6,356 bases of DNA from an uncultured Granulicatella sp. (GTDB lineage: Bacteria > Bacillota > Bacilli > Lactobacillales > Aerococcaceae): the NCBI GenBank assembly GCA_938017885.1, contig CALIJD010000088.1:1-6356 (forward strand), written 5' to 3'. Every line of letters starts with the position of its first letter. The first letter of the stretch is position 1. The notes below the pieces were generated by a model. The model made no database searches. It saw only the letters and a program-made list of their open reading frames with translations, and was not told the DNA's origin. Below are positions 1-6,167 of the stretch, piece by piece. Both the position numbers and the translations under genes were made by a program.

Positions 1-191
1 CACGAGAATCCAAGAAGAAAACCTGCTTTAGGCCCTAAAACAATTCCTCCAACAATAACGGTAATATGGATAATGGTAATATCCAAAATAAATAAGGGTA
101 AGTTCCCTAAAAATGGTACAAAACTTTGCAAAATAATAATGGCAATAAACATCGCACTTAATACCATTTGAAAAGTCTTTTCTCTTTTCAT
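1..191 (-). CDS. ECF transporter S component (substrate-binding membrane subunit), 5' part only
   Basis: The reading frame starts with ATG at 191-189 and stays open for 63 codons to the left edge, so only the N-terminus is present. The start is MKREKTFQMVLSAMF, followed by a hydrophobic helix (about residues 8-27), then FVPFLGNLP, a second hydrophobic stretch around ITIIHITVIVGGIV, and LGPKAGFLLGF. From memory, the pattern of basic start, VPFLG, TIIHITVI and LGPKAG is typical of the ECF_trnsprt family of S components, which bind a vitamin or similar micronutrient and work with the shared EcfA/EcfA'/EcfT energising module. None of the EcfAAT genes is in the window, as expected for a group II system. 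Substrate is not readable; pantothenate is often suggested for relatives, but I do not assign it. The start is supported by AGAGGTG 5 bases upstream. A single-gene unit with its own promoter is likely. Confidence 0.75.
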   Translation of the reverse strand, partial: MKREKTFQMVLSAMFIAIIILQSFVPFLGNLPLFILDITIIHITVIVGGIVLGPKAGFLLGFS

Positions 192-196
192 CTCTT

Positions 197-203
197 CACC
201 TCT
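197..203 (-). promoter_or_regulatory. Ribosome binding site of the ECF S-component gene
   Basis: AGAGGTG on the minus strand, 5 bases before the ATG at 191. It fixes the start of the truncated gene at the left edge. Confidence 0.7.
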
Positions 204-218
204 AGTCTTAATGATTGT

Positions 219-247
219 ATTATACTAAGCTTTCTACTCCCAATCAA
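219..247 (-). promoter_or_regulatory. Sigma-A promoter of the ECF S-component gene
   Basis: On the minus strand, -35 TTGATT (247-242), a 17-base spacer and a perfect -10 TATAAT (224-219). Transcription would start near 212, giving a leader of about 20 bases before the ATG, which is too short for a riboswitch. The -35 box sits just downstream of the terminator of the preceding small gene. Confidence 0.75.
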
Positions 248-250
248 CGC

Positions 251-306
251 AAAAAAACTGAAAATAGCTTCAAAATTCATCTTATTTCAGCTATTTTCAG
301 TTTTTT
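251..306. terminator. Strong intrinsic terminator with a perfect 18-bp stem, bidirectional in form
   Basis: The left arm (252-269) and right arm (289-306) are perfect 18-base inverted repeats around a 19-base loop. The inner part of the stem is CTGAAAATAGCT and its complement; the outer six pairs are A-T. On the minus strand the stem runs into TTTTTTT (257-251), terminating the 49-codon gene whose stop codon (307-305) overlaps the stem base. On the plus strand the T tract is 301-306, so it could also stop any rightward transcript, although no plus-strand gene precedes it here. Confidence 0.85.
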
Positions 307-454
307 AAAATGCATTATATATAAAATCATTGACAGAAGTAAAATCCGTAAAAATACTGTATAACAAAATAGAACTAATGATAACAAAAAAAATAATTGT
401 CCAACTAAACTGATTATCCAGTTTTTGAACCCATTTTTCAATTCTTTTTTTCAT
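305..454 (-). CDS. Small single-pass membrane protein, 49 residues, family not recognised
   Basis: ATG at 454-452, stop TAA at 307-305. I do not recognise the protein. It has three parts: a basic, amphipathic N-terminus (MKKRIEKWVQKLDNQ, residues 1-15), one strongly hydrophobic segment (about residues 18-36, with IIFFVIISSILLYSIF) that should span the membrane, and a short polar/aromatic C-terminus (TDFTSVNDFIYNAF). The positive-inside rule predicts a cytoplasmic N-terminus. It has no lipobox, no double-glycine leader and no cysteines. Reality is supported by a full transcription unit: an extended -10 promoter, an AAGGGG Shine-Dalgarno site 8 bases before the ATG, and a terminator directly at the stop codon. 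It could be a small regulatory or stress membrane protein, or a peptide toxin, but nothing seen distinguishes these. No antisense promoter that would suggest a type I toxin-antitoxin pair was found. Confidence 0.65.
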   Translation of the reverse strand: MKKRIEKWVQKLDNQFSWTIIFFVIISSILLYSIFTDFTSVNDFIYNAF

Positions 455-498
455 TGAAAGGACCCCTTATAACCCCTATCTTTATTTTCTACTTGCAA

Positions 499-527
499 AG
501 TATATCACATTCCCGTACCGATGAATA
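499..527 (-). promoter_or_regulatory. Candidate promoter of the 49-codon membrane protein gene (extended -10)
   Basis: On the minus strand an extended -10, TGATATACT (507-499), lies 17 bases from a weak -35 TATTCA (527-522). The expected start is near 492, leaving a leader of roughly 38 bases with the AAGGGG site before the ATG at 454. The extended -10 compensates for the poor -35 box. Confidence 0.55.
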
Positions 528-580
528 TACTCTTAAAAGACTTTTAATAGATTTATTACCTTTTATAGACTAAGTTCAAT

Positions 581-611
581 AAAAAAACACCTGAGGTTTC
601 CCTCAGGTGTT
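581..611 (-). terminator. Intrinsic terminator of the ptsHI operon
   Basis: On the minus strand an 11-bp perfect stem (AACACCTGAGG pairing with CCTCAGGTGTT, 611-601 and 596-586) closes a GAAA tetraloop and is followed by a run of Ts (587-581). It begins 15 bases after the ptsI stop codon. Confidence 0.95.
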
Positions 612-626
612 CAGGCTATCTATTGT

Positions 627-2354
627 TTAGATTTTAGATACAGCTTCTTCAACTAATGCTTCAACTTCTTCTACAGTTGCACATTCGTTAATTGCTTTAG
701 CTGCTAATGCTTGCATATCGCTTAATGTTAATTTAGAAATTAAGCTACGTGTTTTTAGAACACTTGATGCAGACATTGAGAACTCGTCTAATCCAAGACC
801 TACTAATAGAGGTACAGCTGTTTGATCCCCAGCCATTTCCCCACACATTCCAGCCCATTTGCCTTCTTTGTGTGCTGAATCAATTACGTGTTTGATTAAC
901 GTTAAGATTGATGGGTTATATGGTTGGTATAAGTATGAAACGCGTTCGTTCATACGGTCAGCAGCCATTGTGTATTGGATCAAGTCGTTTGTTCCGATAC
1001 TGAAGAAGTCCACTTCTTTCGCGAATTGGTGAGCTAAAACTGCTGCTGCAGGAATTTCAATCATGATACCTACTTGGATATCGTCGCTGACTGCAACACC
1101 TTCTGCAATTAATTTAGCTTTTTCTTCTTCTAATAATGCTTTAGCGCCACGGAAATCATTTAATGTCGCAATCATTGGGAACATGATACGTAATTTACCG
1201 TATACAGAAGCACGTAATAACGCACGTAATTGTGTACGGAACATTTCAGGTTCGTTTAATGAAATACGAATTGCACGATATCCTAAGAATGGGTTCATTT
1301 CGTGTGGTAATGGTAAGTATGGTAACTCTTTATCCCCACCGATATCCATTGTACGAACGACAACAGGTTTTCCATTCATTCCTTCTAAAACAGCTTTGTA
1401 AGCTTCAAATTGATCTTCTTCTGTTGGCATTTCGTGAGAATCCATGTATAAGAATTCTGTACGGTATAAACCAACACCTTCTGCACCATTGTTTACAACA
1501 CCTTCTAAATCTTTTGGTGTACCAATGTTTGCAGCCAATTCAACTTGATGGCCATCTTTAGTGTAAGTTTTTGAGTCTTTTAATTTTTCCCATTCAGCTT
1601 GTTGAGCTGCAAATGCTTCTGCTTTAGCGCGGTATTCAGTAATCACTTCTTCAGATGGGTTAAGGAATACATCCCCTGATAAACCATCCACGATAATGAT
1701 ATCTCCGTCTTTAGCAATTGAAGTCACTTCTTTAGTACCAACGATTGCTGGAATTTCTAAAGAACGCGCCATAATCGCTGAGTGAGAAGTACGTCCACCA
1801 ATATCAGTAACGAAAGCTTTAACGTATTGGCGATTTAATTGAGCTGTATCACTCGGTGTTAAATCGGCAGCAACGATAATCACTTCATCTTTGATAGTTG
1901 CTGGACTAGGAACTTTAACGCCTAAAAGGTGAGCTAAGACACGTTTAGATACGTCACGAATGTCCGCAGCACGTTCTTGCATATAAGGGTTATCTTCCAT
2001 TCCTGCAAAAATAGAAATAAACATATCTGTTACTTCTTTTAATGCAGATTCCGCATTCACTTTGTTAGATGTAATGCTATCTTTTACTTGTCCAATTAAT
2101 TCTGGATCGCTTAAAACCATTAAGTGAGCATCGAATACTTGTGCTTCTTCTTCACCTATGTTTTTTAAAGCTGTTTCCTTGATTAATTCGACATCTTTTA
2201 TTGACGCTGCTAATGCATCATCCAAGCGTGAAACTTCTTTTTCTGAATCTTCAACAGTTACTTTTGTGACTGTTAAATCAGGTTCAGTCAAAGTATATAC
2301 TTTGGCAATTGCGATGCCATCACTAGCAGCAATCCCTTGTAATGTTGGTTTCAT
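627..2354 (-). CDS. ptsI: Phosphoenolpyruvate-protein phosphotransferase (PTS enzyme I)
   Basis: Enzyme I takes phosphate from phosphoenolpyruvate onto its own histidine and passes it to HPr, starting the cascade that drives PTS sugar uptake; it is a cytoplasmic dimer. The 575 residues match the family's usual length. Visible in order: an N-terminal HPr-binding region (about 1-145); the phosphohistidine swivel motif [12 protein letters not shown] with active-site His191; and a C-terminal PEP-binding barrel (about 260-540) with LYRTEFLYM (Arg298), RTMDIGGDK (Arg334), [10 protein letters not shown], the second family signature [19 protein letters not shown] (449-467) and catalytic Cys504 in [11 protein letters not shown]. 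No key residue is missing. The ATG follows the ptsH stop by 1 base. The nearest Shine-Dalgarno-like AAGGA lies 13 bases upstream, inside the last ptsH codons, so translational coupling to ptsH is likely. It is the last gene of the operon, followed by a strong terminator. Confidence 0.98.
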   Translation of the reverse strand: MKPTLQGIAASDGIAIAKVYTLTEPDLTVTKVTVEDSEKEVSRLDDALAASIKDVELIKETALKNIGEEEAQVFDAHLMVLSDPELIGQVKDSITSNKVNAESALKEVTDMFISIFAGMEDNPYMQERAADIRDVSKRVLAHLLGVKVPSPATIKDEVIIVAADLTPSDTAQLNRQYVKAFVTDIGGRTSHSAIMARSLEIPAIVGTKEVTSIAKDGDIIIVDGLSGDVFLNPSEEVITEYRAKAEAFAAQQAEWEKLKDSKTYTKDGHQVELAANIGTPKDLEGVVNNGAEGVGLYRTEFLYMDSHEMPTEEDQFEAYKAVLEGMNGKPVVVRTMDIGGDKELPYLPLPHEMNPFLGYRAIRISLNEPEMFRTQLRALLRASVYGKLRIMFPMIATLNDFRGAKALLEEEKAKLIAEGVAVSDDIQVGIMIEIPAAAVLAHQFAKEVDFFSIGTNDLIQYTMAADRMNERVSYLYQPYNPSILTLIKHVIDSAHKEGKWAGMCGEMAGDQTAVPLLVGLGLDEFSMSASSVLKTRSLISKLTLSDMQALAAKAINECATVEEVEALVEEAVSKI

Positions 2355-2355
2355 A

Positions 2356-2622
2356 TTATTCAGCTAATCCTTCTTTTTTCATTGTTTCGTCGATTCCTGC
2401 TAATGCTTCTGCTTCGTCAGCACCTTCAGCAGTGATCACTACGTCAGCACCTTGGCCAACACCTAATGACATAACGCCCATGATTGATTTTAAGTTAACA
2501 GATTTTCCTTTGTATTCTAATTGGATATCTGAACTATATTTGCTTGCTGTTTGAACTAATAAAGTTGCTGGGCGAGCGTGGATCCCTGTTTCTGCGATTA
2601 CATGATATTCTTTCTTTTCCAT
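2356..2622 (-). CDS. ptsH: Phosphocarrier protein HPr
   Basis: HPr is the small cytoplasmic phosphocarrier between enzyme I and the sugar-specific EIIA domains. From the start [10 protein letters not shown] the protein is 88 residues, the standard length. The catalytic site TGIHARPA places the phosphorylated histidine at position 15. The second motif, [14 protein letters not shown], carries Ser46, the residue that HPr kinase/phosphorylase modifies in Gram-positive bacteria so that HPr can act as CcpA co-regulator. Both sites are intact. The start at 2622 is preferred over an in-frame ATG at 2679 because AAAGGAGA lies 8 bases before it, the length becomes canonical and His15 and Ser46 fall in register. 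ptsI follows after 1 base, forming the usual ptsHI operon. Confidence 0.98.
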   Translation of the reverse strand: MEKKEYHVIAETGIHARPATLLVQTASKYSSDIQLEYKGKSVNLKSIMGVMSLGVGQGADVVITAEGADEAEALAGIDETMKKEGLAE

Positions 2623-2630
2623 ATTGAAAG

Positions 2631-2638
2631 TCTCCTTT
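2631..2638 (-). promoter_or_regulatory. Ribosome binding site that decides the ptsH start
   Basis: AAAGGAGA on the minus strand, 8 bases before the ATG at 2622. It supports the 88-residue HPr over a 107-residue version starting at 2679, where the site would be coding sequence. Confidence 0.85.
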
Positions 2639-2732
2639 GAAAGTAAATTTTGTTTTAAGAAATGTACATTCGAGAGCATGTAGTCCTCAAAAATACAACC
2701 CTTTCATTTAATAAGGTTACCATTTTTTTTCG

Positions 2733-2741
2733 ATTTTAACA
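2733..2741 (-). promoter_or_regulatory. Candidate extended -10 element for ptsHI
   Basis: TGTTAAAAT on the minus strand fits the extended -10 pattern (TGnTAnAAT type, five of six in the hexamer). No good -35 box lies 17 bases upstream. A competing reading uses TTGTTA (2742-2737) as -35 with TAACCT 17 bases downstream as a poorer -10. Either start would give an untranslated leader of roughly 75-105 bases before ptsH. Confidence 0.35.
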
Positions 2742-2835
2742 ACTATTTCAATATATTTTTTAAAAGCACTTTCATCTTACTGAGAGCAAGCTATTCATCC
2801 TTTTTCAAAAAAATTAATTTTTCAAAAAAAGAGAG

Positions 2836-2864
2836 ATGAAATAATATTAAAAACGCTGTATAAT
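2836..2864 (+). promoter_or_regulatory. Promoter of the DUF1827-like gene
   Basis: -35 ATGAAA (2836-2841, four of six), a 17-base spacer and a perfect -10 TATAAT (2859-2864). Transcription would start near 2871, about 35 bases before the chosen ATG at 2906, with AAAGGAGG between. Confidence 0.75.
2848..2861 (+). promoter_or_regulatory. Candidate CcpA-binding cre-like box
   Basis: TAAAAACGCTGTAT matches the lactic-acid-bacterial cre pattern WGWAARCGYTWWMA at 11 of 14 positions, with the central AAACGCT intact. It overlaps the spacer and -10 of the DUF1827-like gene's promoter, a position where CcpA would repress. This is a pattern match only, in AT-rich DNA where such matches occur by chance. 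Confidence 0.35.
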
Positions 2865-2886
2865 AATATTAATATTCGACATAAAT

Positions 2887-2894
2887 AAAGGAGG
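2887..2894 (+). promoter_or_regulatory. Ribosome binding site of the DUF1827-like gene
   Basis: AAAGGAGG, a near-perfect Shine-Dalgarno sequence. It lies 11 bases from ATG 2906 and only 2 bases from the in-frame GTG at 2897, so the GTG is too close to serve as start; 11 bases is somewhat long but workable. Confidence 0.75.
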
Positions 2895-2905
2895 CTGTGT
2901 CTGAA

Positions 2906-3205
2906 ATGAAACTTATCGATATTACTAATTCCCACTCTCAACTTGTCAATGAACAGTTAGCTAACACGGATGCTTTCTATATCAAAGTATACTCTCTTGG
3001 CCAAACAACTGTTTTCTATGCTGACGCTGCCACTCACCGTGATATTGTCATCTTAAATAAAAAAAGACGAATCAAAGATGTTGAAATTGAATTTGTCGTT
3101 CATCGTTTGTTCCATATGGAACCTGATGGCCTAGATATTATACATGCAGATAACTTTGTTGAAATTAGTATTCCAGTGGAGAAAAAACGACCCTCTTTTA
3201 ATTAA
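2906..3205 (+). CDS. DUF1827-like small protein of unknown function
   Basis: The 99-residue product begins MKLIDITNSHSQLVNEQL. The opening MKL-I--TNSHS-LV--QL--TDA, the following KVYSLG-T-V and a C-terminal HAD-FVEISIP agree with what I remember of the DUF1827 family, short uncharacterised proteins of about 99 residues in streptococci and enterococci; this is recall, not a search result. No catalytic motif, signal peptide or membrane segment is visible. It looks like a small soluble alpha/beta protein with charged stretches (LNKKRRIKDVEIEF) and a basic tail (EKKRPSFN). The gene is divergent from ptsH, with 283 bases between the two start codons. It has its own good promoter, an AAAGGAGG site and a shared terminator downstream, so it is probably a one-gene unit. 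A cre-like box over the promoter hints at carbon-source control. Confidence 0.7.
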   Translation: MKLIDITNSHSQLVNEQLANTDAFYIKVYSLGQTTVFYADAATHRDIVILNKKRRIKDVEIEFVVHRLFHMEPDGLDIIHADNFVEISIPVEKKRPSFN

Positions 3206-3216
3206 TGAAAGCACTC

Positions 3217-3260
3217 AAAAACCGCTAATGAAATCATTGCATTAGCGGTACTCTTTTTTT
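3217..3260. terminator. Bidirectional terminator between convergent genes
   Basis: ACCGCTAATG (3221-3230) and CATTAGCGGT (3240-3249) form a perfect 10-bp stem around a 9-base loop. On the plus strand it is followed by ACTC and TTTTTTT (3254-3260), 15 bases after the DUF1827-like stop. On the minus strand it is followed by five Ts (3221-3217), after the dgt stop at 3267. One hairpin therefore serves both genes. Confidence 0.9.
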
Positions 3261-3266
3261 GTTGTA

Positions 3267-4649
3267 TTAGATTCCAACCATGTCTAAATAGAGGCGATGT
3301 GAATAACTGTCTGTCATTCCTGAGATAAAGTCTGTTGCTAAAAGAAGGCGTAAGTATAATTTTTCCACTTCGCTCTTCCCCTTGGCAAAATAATGATACG
3401 AGCGTTTCTGACTTTCAGAAATGATACCAATCTTCTTCAATTCTACATAATCTAATTGACGATTCGTGTCATATGCTACTAAAGAAGGCACAAAACTATC
3501 TAATAAATAGGTTAGCGTCGTATAGCCTGCAATTTCTAAACGAAGGATCCCTTTATTGTCATAAATTCTTTCCTCAGATAGTTTTCGAAGAGTGACATAT
3601 AAATCTTCAGCCCAAGAATTCTTAAACAAATCTTGGTTAAACATTCCTGCCATAATTTCATCATAATGATTCACAAAATTATGACGGGCTCCATCGATTA
3701 ATTTATCGCGCAAATCCACAAAGAAGCGATTCACACTAAAGACTTCTTCGTCAATAGTTGTCAATAATTCACGAGTATGTACTGAGTGAGGCGATTGATA
3801 TGCATCATTACTTAAATTCTCTAGCAAGAACTCTCGCACATCTCTAAAAGATATCACGCCTTTTCCAATGGCATCTTCCATATCTGCTACTAAATAAGCA
3901 ATATCGTCCGCTGCTTCCAAAATATAGGTCAGTGGATGTCGATTAGTGCCCGTCCCCGTAATTTCTGTTACTGTTTTAAACGCTTCTTCTTCTGAATAGA
4001 AATACCCAACTTTCTTAGAAGTTAATTCCTTTGTTTTTTTATGAGAAGAGGGGTAAGTATATTTTAAAATCGTATTTAAAGTAGCCACTGTTAAATCCAA
4101 CCCTTCAAATTTCCCTTTGAAATCATGAAGTTTCGAAACAATGCGTAGGGATTGAGCATTCCCTTCAAACCGGTAAAAATCATTTACATACGGACTTGAT
4201 AAAAACTCATCCGCAACGTCGCTTCGTTCTCTCAAGATATTTGGAAGATTTTTCTTAAACCATTGGCGGATAATATCTTCTCCAAAATGTCCATACGGAG
4301 GATTGCCTAAATCATGAACTAAACTCGCACATTCAACAATCTTCAAGACATCTTCTTGTCTATCGATCATTTCTTGACAACTGCTATCTGGCTGTTTTTT
4401 TACTTCTTCCTGTAATAGAATCACAATTTCTTTAGCAAGAGATCTAGCCACCATTGCAACTTCTAATGAGTGCGTCAGTCTCGTGTGGATAAAATCAAGC
4501 CTTTCCAGTGGGAAAACCTGCGTTTTATCTTGCAAGCGTCTAAAAGCCGGACTCGTTACAATGCGCTTGTAATCATCATCAAATTCATTGCGATGAGTTG
4601 CTTTTTTCCCAGAAATACGTTTTGTTGATAATAATTTAGACCATTCCAT
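3267..4649 (-). CDS. dgt: Deoxyguanosinetriphosphate triphosphohydrolase family protein (HD-domain dNTPase)
   Basis: Members of this family split dGTP or other dNTPs into the deoxynucleoside and triphosphate, limiting cytoplasmic dNTP pools. The 460 residues show the family order: DDDYKRIVTSPAFRRLQDKTQVFPL (24-48), the typical dGTPase N-terminal signature; THSLEV with His60; the HD motif SLVHDLGNPPYGHFGE with His112, Asp113 and second-shell His121; and LEAADDIAYLVADMEDA with the last metal ligand at Asp248/Asp249. All metal-binding residues are present. The N-terminal layout is like E. coli Dgt (COG0232) rather than the other enterococcal-type HD dNTPase, which starts differently. True substrate range and any allosteric activation cannot be read. 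AAGGGG lies 8 bases before the ATG. It follows the MATE gene by 30 bases on the same strand, probably as the second gene of that operon, and ends at a shared terminator. Confidence 0.92.
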   Translation of the reverse strand: MEWSKLLSTKRISGKKATHRNEFDDDYKRIVTSPAFRRLQDKTQVFPLERLDFIHTRLTHSLEVAMVARSLAKEIVILLQEEVKKQPDSSCQEMIDRQEDVLKIVECASLVHDLGNPPYGHFGEDIIRQWFKKNLPNILRERSDVADEFLSSPYVNDFYRFEGNAQSLRIVSKLHDFKGKFEGLDLTVATLNTILKYTYPSSHKKTKELTSKKVGYFYSEEEAFKTVTEITGTGTNRHPLTYILEAADDIAYLVADMEDAIGKGVISFRDVREFLLENLSNDAYQSPHSVHTRELLTTIDEEVFSVNRFFVDLRDKLIDGARHNFVNHYDEIMAGMFNQDLFKNSWAEDLYVTLRKLSEERIYDNKGILRLEIAGYTTLTYLLDSFVPSLVAYDTNRQLDYVELKKIGIISESQKRSYHYFAKGKSEVEKLYLRLLLATDFISGMTDSYSHRLYLDMVGI

Positions 4650-4679
4650 ACATCATACCCCTTCCGTTACCTTTCACCA

Positions 4680-6059
4680 TTATACCAAAAGTTCGTCCGC
4701 CTTTGGAATTTTGCGCATTTGGTTGAGATAAACTGTGATACAAATTATGAATGAAATAAAATCTGAAACAGGTCCTGAGAAAATAAGTCCATCGACTCCG
4801 AACAATGTTGAAAGAAGTAGCATCACTGGAAGGAGAACAAATAATTGACGTGTAAGAGATAAAATCGCTCCTAATTTCGCTTTTCCAATCGCTGGGAAAA
4901 ATGTTGTCACAATAATGGTTATCCCATTAATGAAAGTGAAGAATAAGTAAGCACGCGCATATCGAACGCCAAATTCATAATAGAGAGCGTCCCCGCTACC
5001 AAACATTTGAATGAGTTGGAGTGGGAAAACTTCGAATAGTATCCATAGTATGGTCGATAAAATCAAAGTCACTTTTAATAGCAAGTTCATTGTTTCATGG
5101 ACACGTGAATATTTCTTTGCACCGTAGTTAAATCCTAAAATAGGTTGTGCTCCTTGATTTAACCCGATCACAACAGCAATGAAAATAACGAAGATTTTAC
5201 TTACAACACCGCCGACTGCAATCGGAATATCACTACCGTAAACTGATTGTGCACCGTACGTACGAAGTAAGTTGTTCGATGTGATTTGGACAATAGTCGC
5301 AGAAATTTGGAAGATGAACGAGGTTAACCCAAGAGACGCAATGACTTTTACATCTTCAAAGGATAATTTAAAATCACCCTTCTCAAAATGAACCGATCTA
5401 AACCGTGGAATGTACGCCACCAACACGAGCGCCGAAACAATTTGACTGGTTACCGTTGCCCAAGCGGCTCCAGCAATCCCCATATTAAATCCAAAGATAA
5501 ATAACGGATCTAACACTGTATTTAGCAAAGCTCCTATAATAATCGCCATCATCGAATAAGTGGCTCTACCATCTGCACGAACGAGTGGATTAAAACCAAT
5601 TGAAAACATAAAGAATGGAATCCCGAGCGCTGTAATGCCAGCATATTCACTGGCATACCCTAAAATTTGATCGGTTGCACCAAATAAATTCAGTAAAGGT
5701 TGCAAGAACAAGAGTACAATGCTCATAATCATTAATCCAGCTGTTAAAAGTAACACAACTGCCGTTCCTGCCACTTCACGCGCATGTTTATCTTCCTTTC
5801 GTCCTAGCGCCAAGTTAAAGTTCGAAGCTGCACCAATTCCTACCATTAATCCAATCGCCATACAGATTGTCGTAATTGGAAAAGCAATATTTGTAGCCGC
5901 ATTCCCTAAATACCCTACTCCTTGCCCAATAAAAATTTGGTCAACGATATTATAGAGGGCGTTTACAACATTCGCGACAATTGCAGGAATCGCCATTTTC
6001 CGAACCAATGTACTAATTTTTTCATATCCCAACGGATTTTGTTTTTCTTCAACTACCAT
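4680..6059 (-). CDS. MATE-family multidrug efflux transporter (MepA/DinF-like)
   Basis: MATE proteins export cationic drugs or metabolites across the cell membrane in exchange for Na+ or H+. The 459-residue length and 12 predicted hydrophobic segments in two similar halves fit the family. Recognisable features are ALYNIVDQIFIGQGVG (35-49), GNAATNIAFPI (52-62), a short cytoplasmic link with LALGRKED (83-90), GALLNTVLDPLFIFG (176-190), a charged central loop (218-235) between the halves, GLNQGAQPILGFNYGAKKYS (299-318) and GPVSDFISF (429-437). This is the subfamily commonly annotated in Firmicutes as MepA-like; the substrate is unknown and no gene symbol is justified. The ATG at 6059 has AAGGAG 7 bases upstream. 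dgt follows after 30 bases. Upstream lie promoter-like elements followed by a terminator-like hairpin, so expression may be controlled by attenuation. Confidence 0.92.
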   Translation of the reverse strand: MVVEEKQNPLGYEKISTLVRKMAIPAIVANVVNALYNIVDQIFIGQGVGYLGNAATNIAFPITTICMAIGLMVGIGAASNFNLALGRKEDKHAREVAGTAVVLLLTAGLMIMSIVLLFLQPLLNLFGATDQILGYASEYAGITALGIPFFMFSIGFNPLVRADGRATYSMMAIIIGALLNTVLDPLFIFGFNMGIAGAAWATVTSQIVSALVLVAYIPRFRSVHFEKGDFKLSFEDVKVIASLGLTSFIFQISATIVQITSNNLLRTYGAQSVYGSDIPIAVGGVVSKIFVIFIAVVIGLNQGAQPILGFNYGAKKYSRVHETMNLLLKVTLILSTILWILFEVFPLQLIQMFGSGDALYYEFGVRYARAYLFFTFINGITIIVTTFFPAIGKAKLGAILSLTRQLFVLLPVMLLLSTLFGVDGLIFSGPVSDFISFIICITVYLNQMRKIPKADELLV

Positions 6060-6095
6060 TCAAACTCTCCTTTTCAATCAGTTATATATACGCAT

Positions 6096-6123
6096 AAAAA
6101 AAGTCCCTCCACATACGGAGAGA
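6096..6123 (-). terminator. Intrinsic terminator or attenuator hairpin before the MATE gene
   Basis: On the minus strand TCTCTCC (6123-6117) pairs with GGAGGGA (6110-6104), seven pairs including one G-U, around the loop GTATGT; a C and then TTTTTTT (6102-6096) follow. It lies 37 bases before the MATE start codon and 18 bases after the stop of an upstream open frame ending at 6142. It is either the end of an upstream unit or a leader attenuator of the MATE-dgt operon. Confidence 0.75.
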
Positions 6124-6138
6124 TCTACCAATACATTT

Positions 6139-6167
6139 ATCTTAACTTTGCAACCTAAATTTGTCAA
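6139..6167 (-). promoter_or_regulatory. Candidate promoter for MATE-dgt
   Basis: On the minus strand a perfect -35 TTGACA (6167-6162), a 17-base spacer and -10 TAAGAT (6144-6139, four of six). The start would be near 6132, about 73 bases before the MATE ATG, and just 9 bases before the terminator hairpin. No better promoter was found between the hairpin and the gene; TATATA near 6090-6085 has no -35 partner. Confidence 0.55.

Noticed and set aside
192..250. Riboswitch upstream of the ECF S-component gene
   Set aside because: Vitamin riboswitches are common before such genes, but the promoter at 219-247 leaves a leader of only about 20 bases.
1063..1561. Two overlapping plus-strand open frames of about 110 codons inside ptsI
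   Set aside because: They lie antisense to strongly conserved enzyme I sequence, have no Shine-Dalgarno site or family resemblance, and are best explained as shadows of ptsI.
2158..2554. Two plus-strand open frames of about 70 codons antisense to the ptsI start and ptsH
   Set aside because: Both are complementary to conserved PTS coding sequence, with low-complexity Ser/Ala-rich predicted products and no ribosome site.
2897..2905. GTG start for the DUF1827-like gene, adding three residues
   Set aside because: It lies only 2 bases after the GGAGG core, too close for initiation; ATG 2906 also gives the MKL start I remember for the family.
5719..6158. Two plus-strand 78-codon open frames antisense to the MATE gene start and leader
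   Set aside because: They mirror the MATE coding strand, one runs through the hairpin and T tract, and neither has expression signals.
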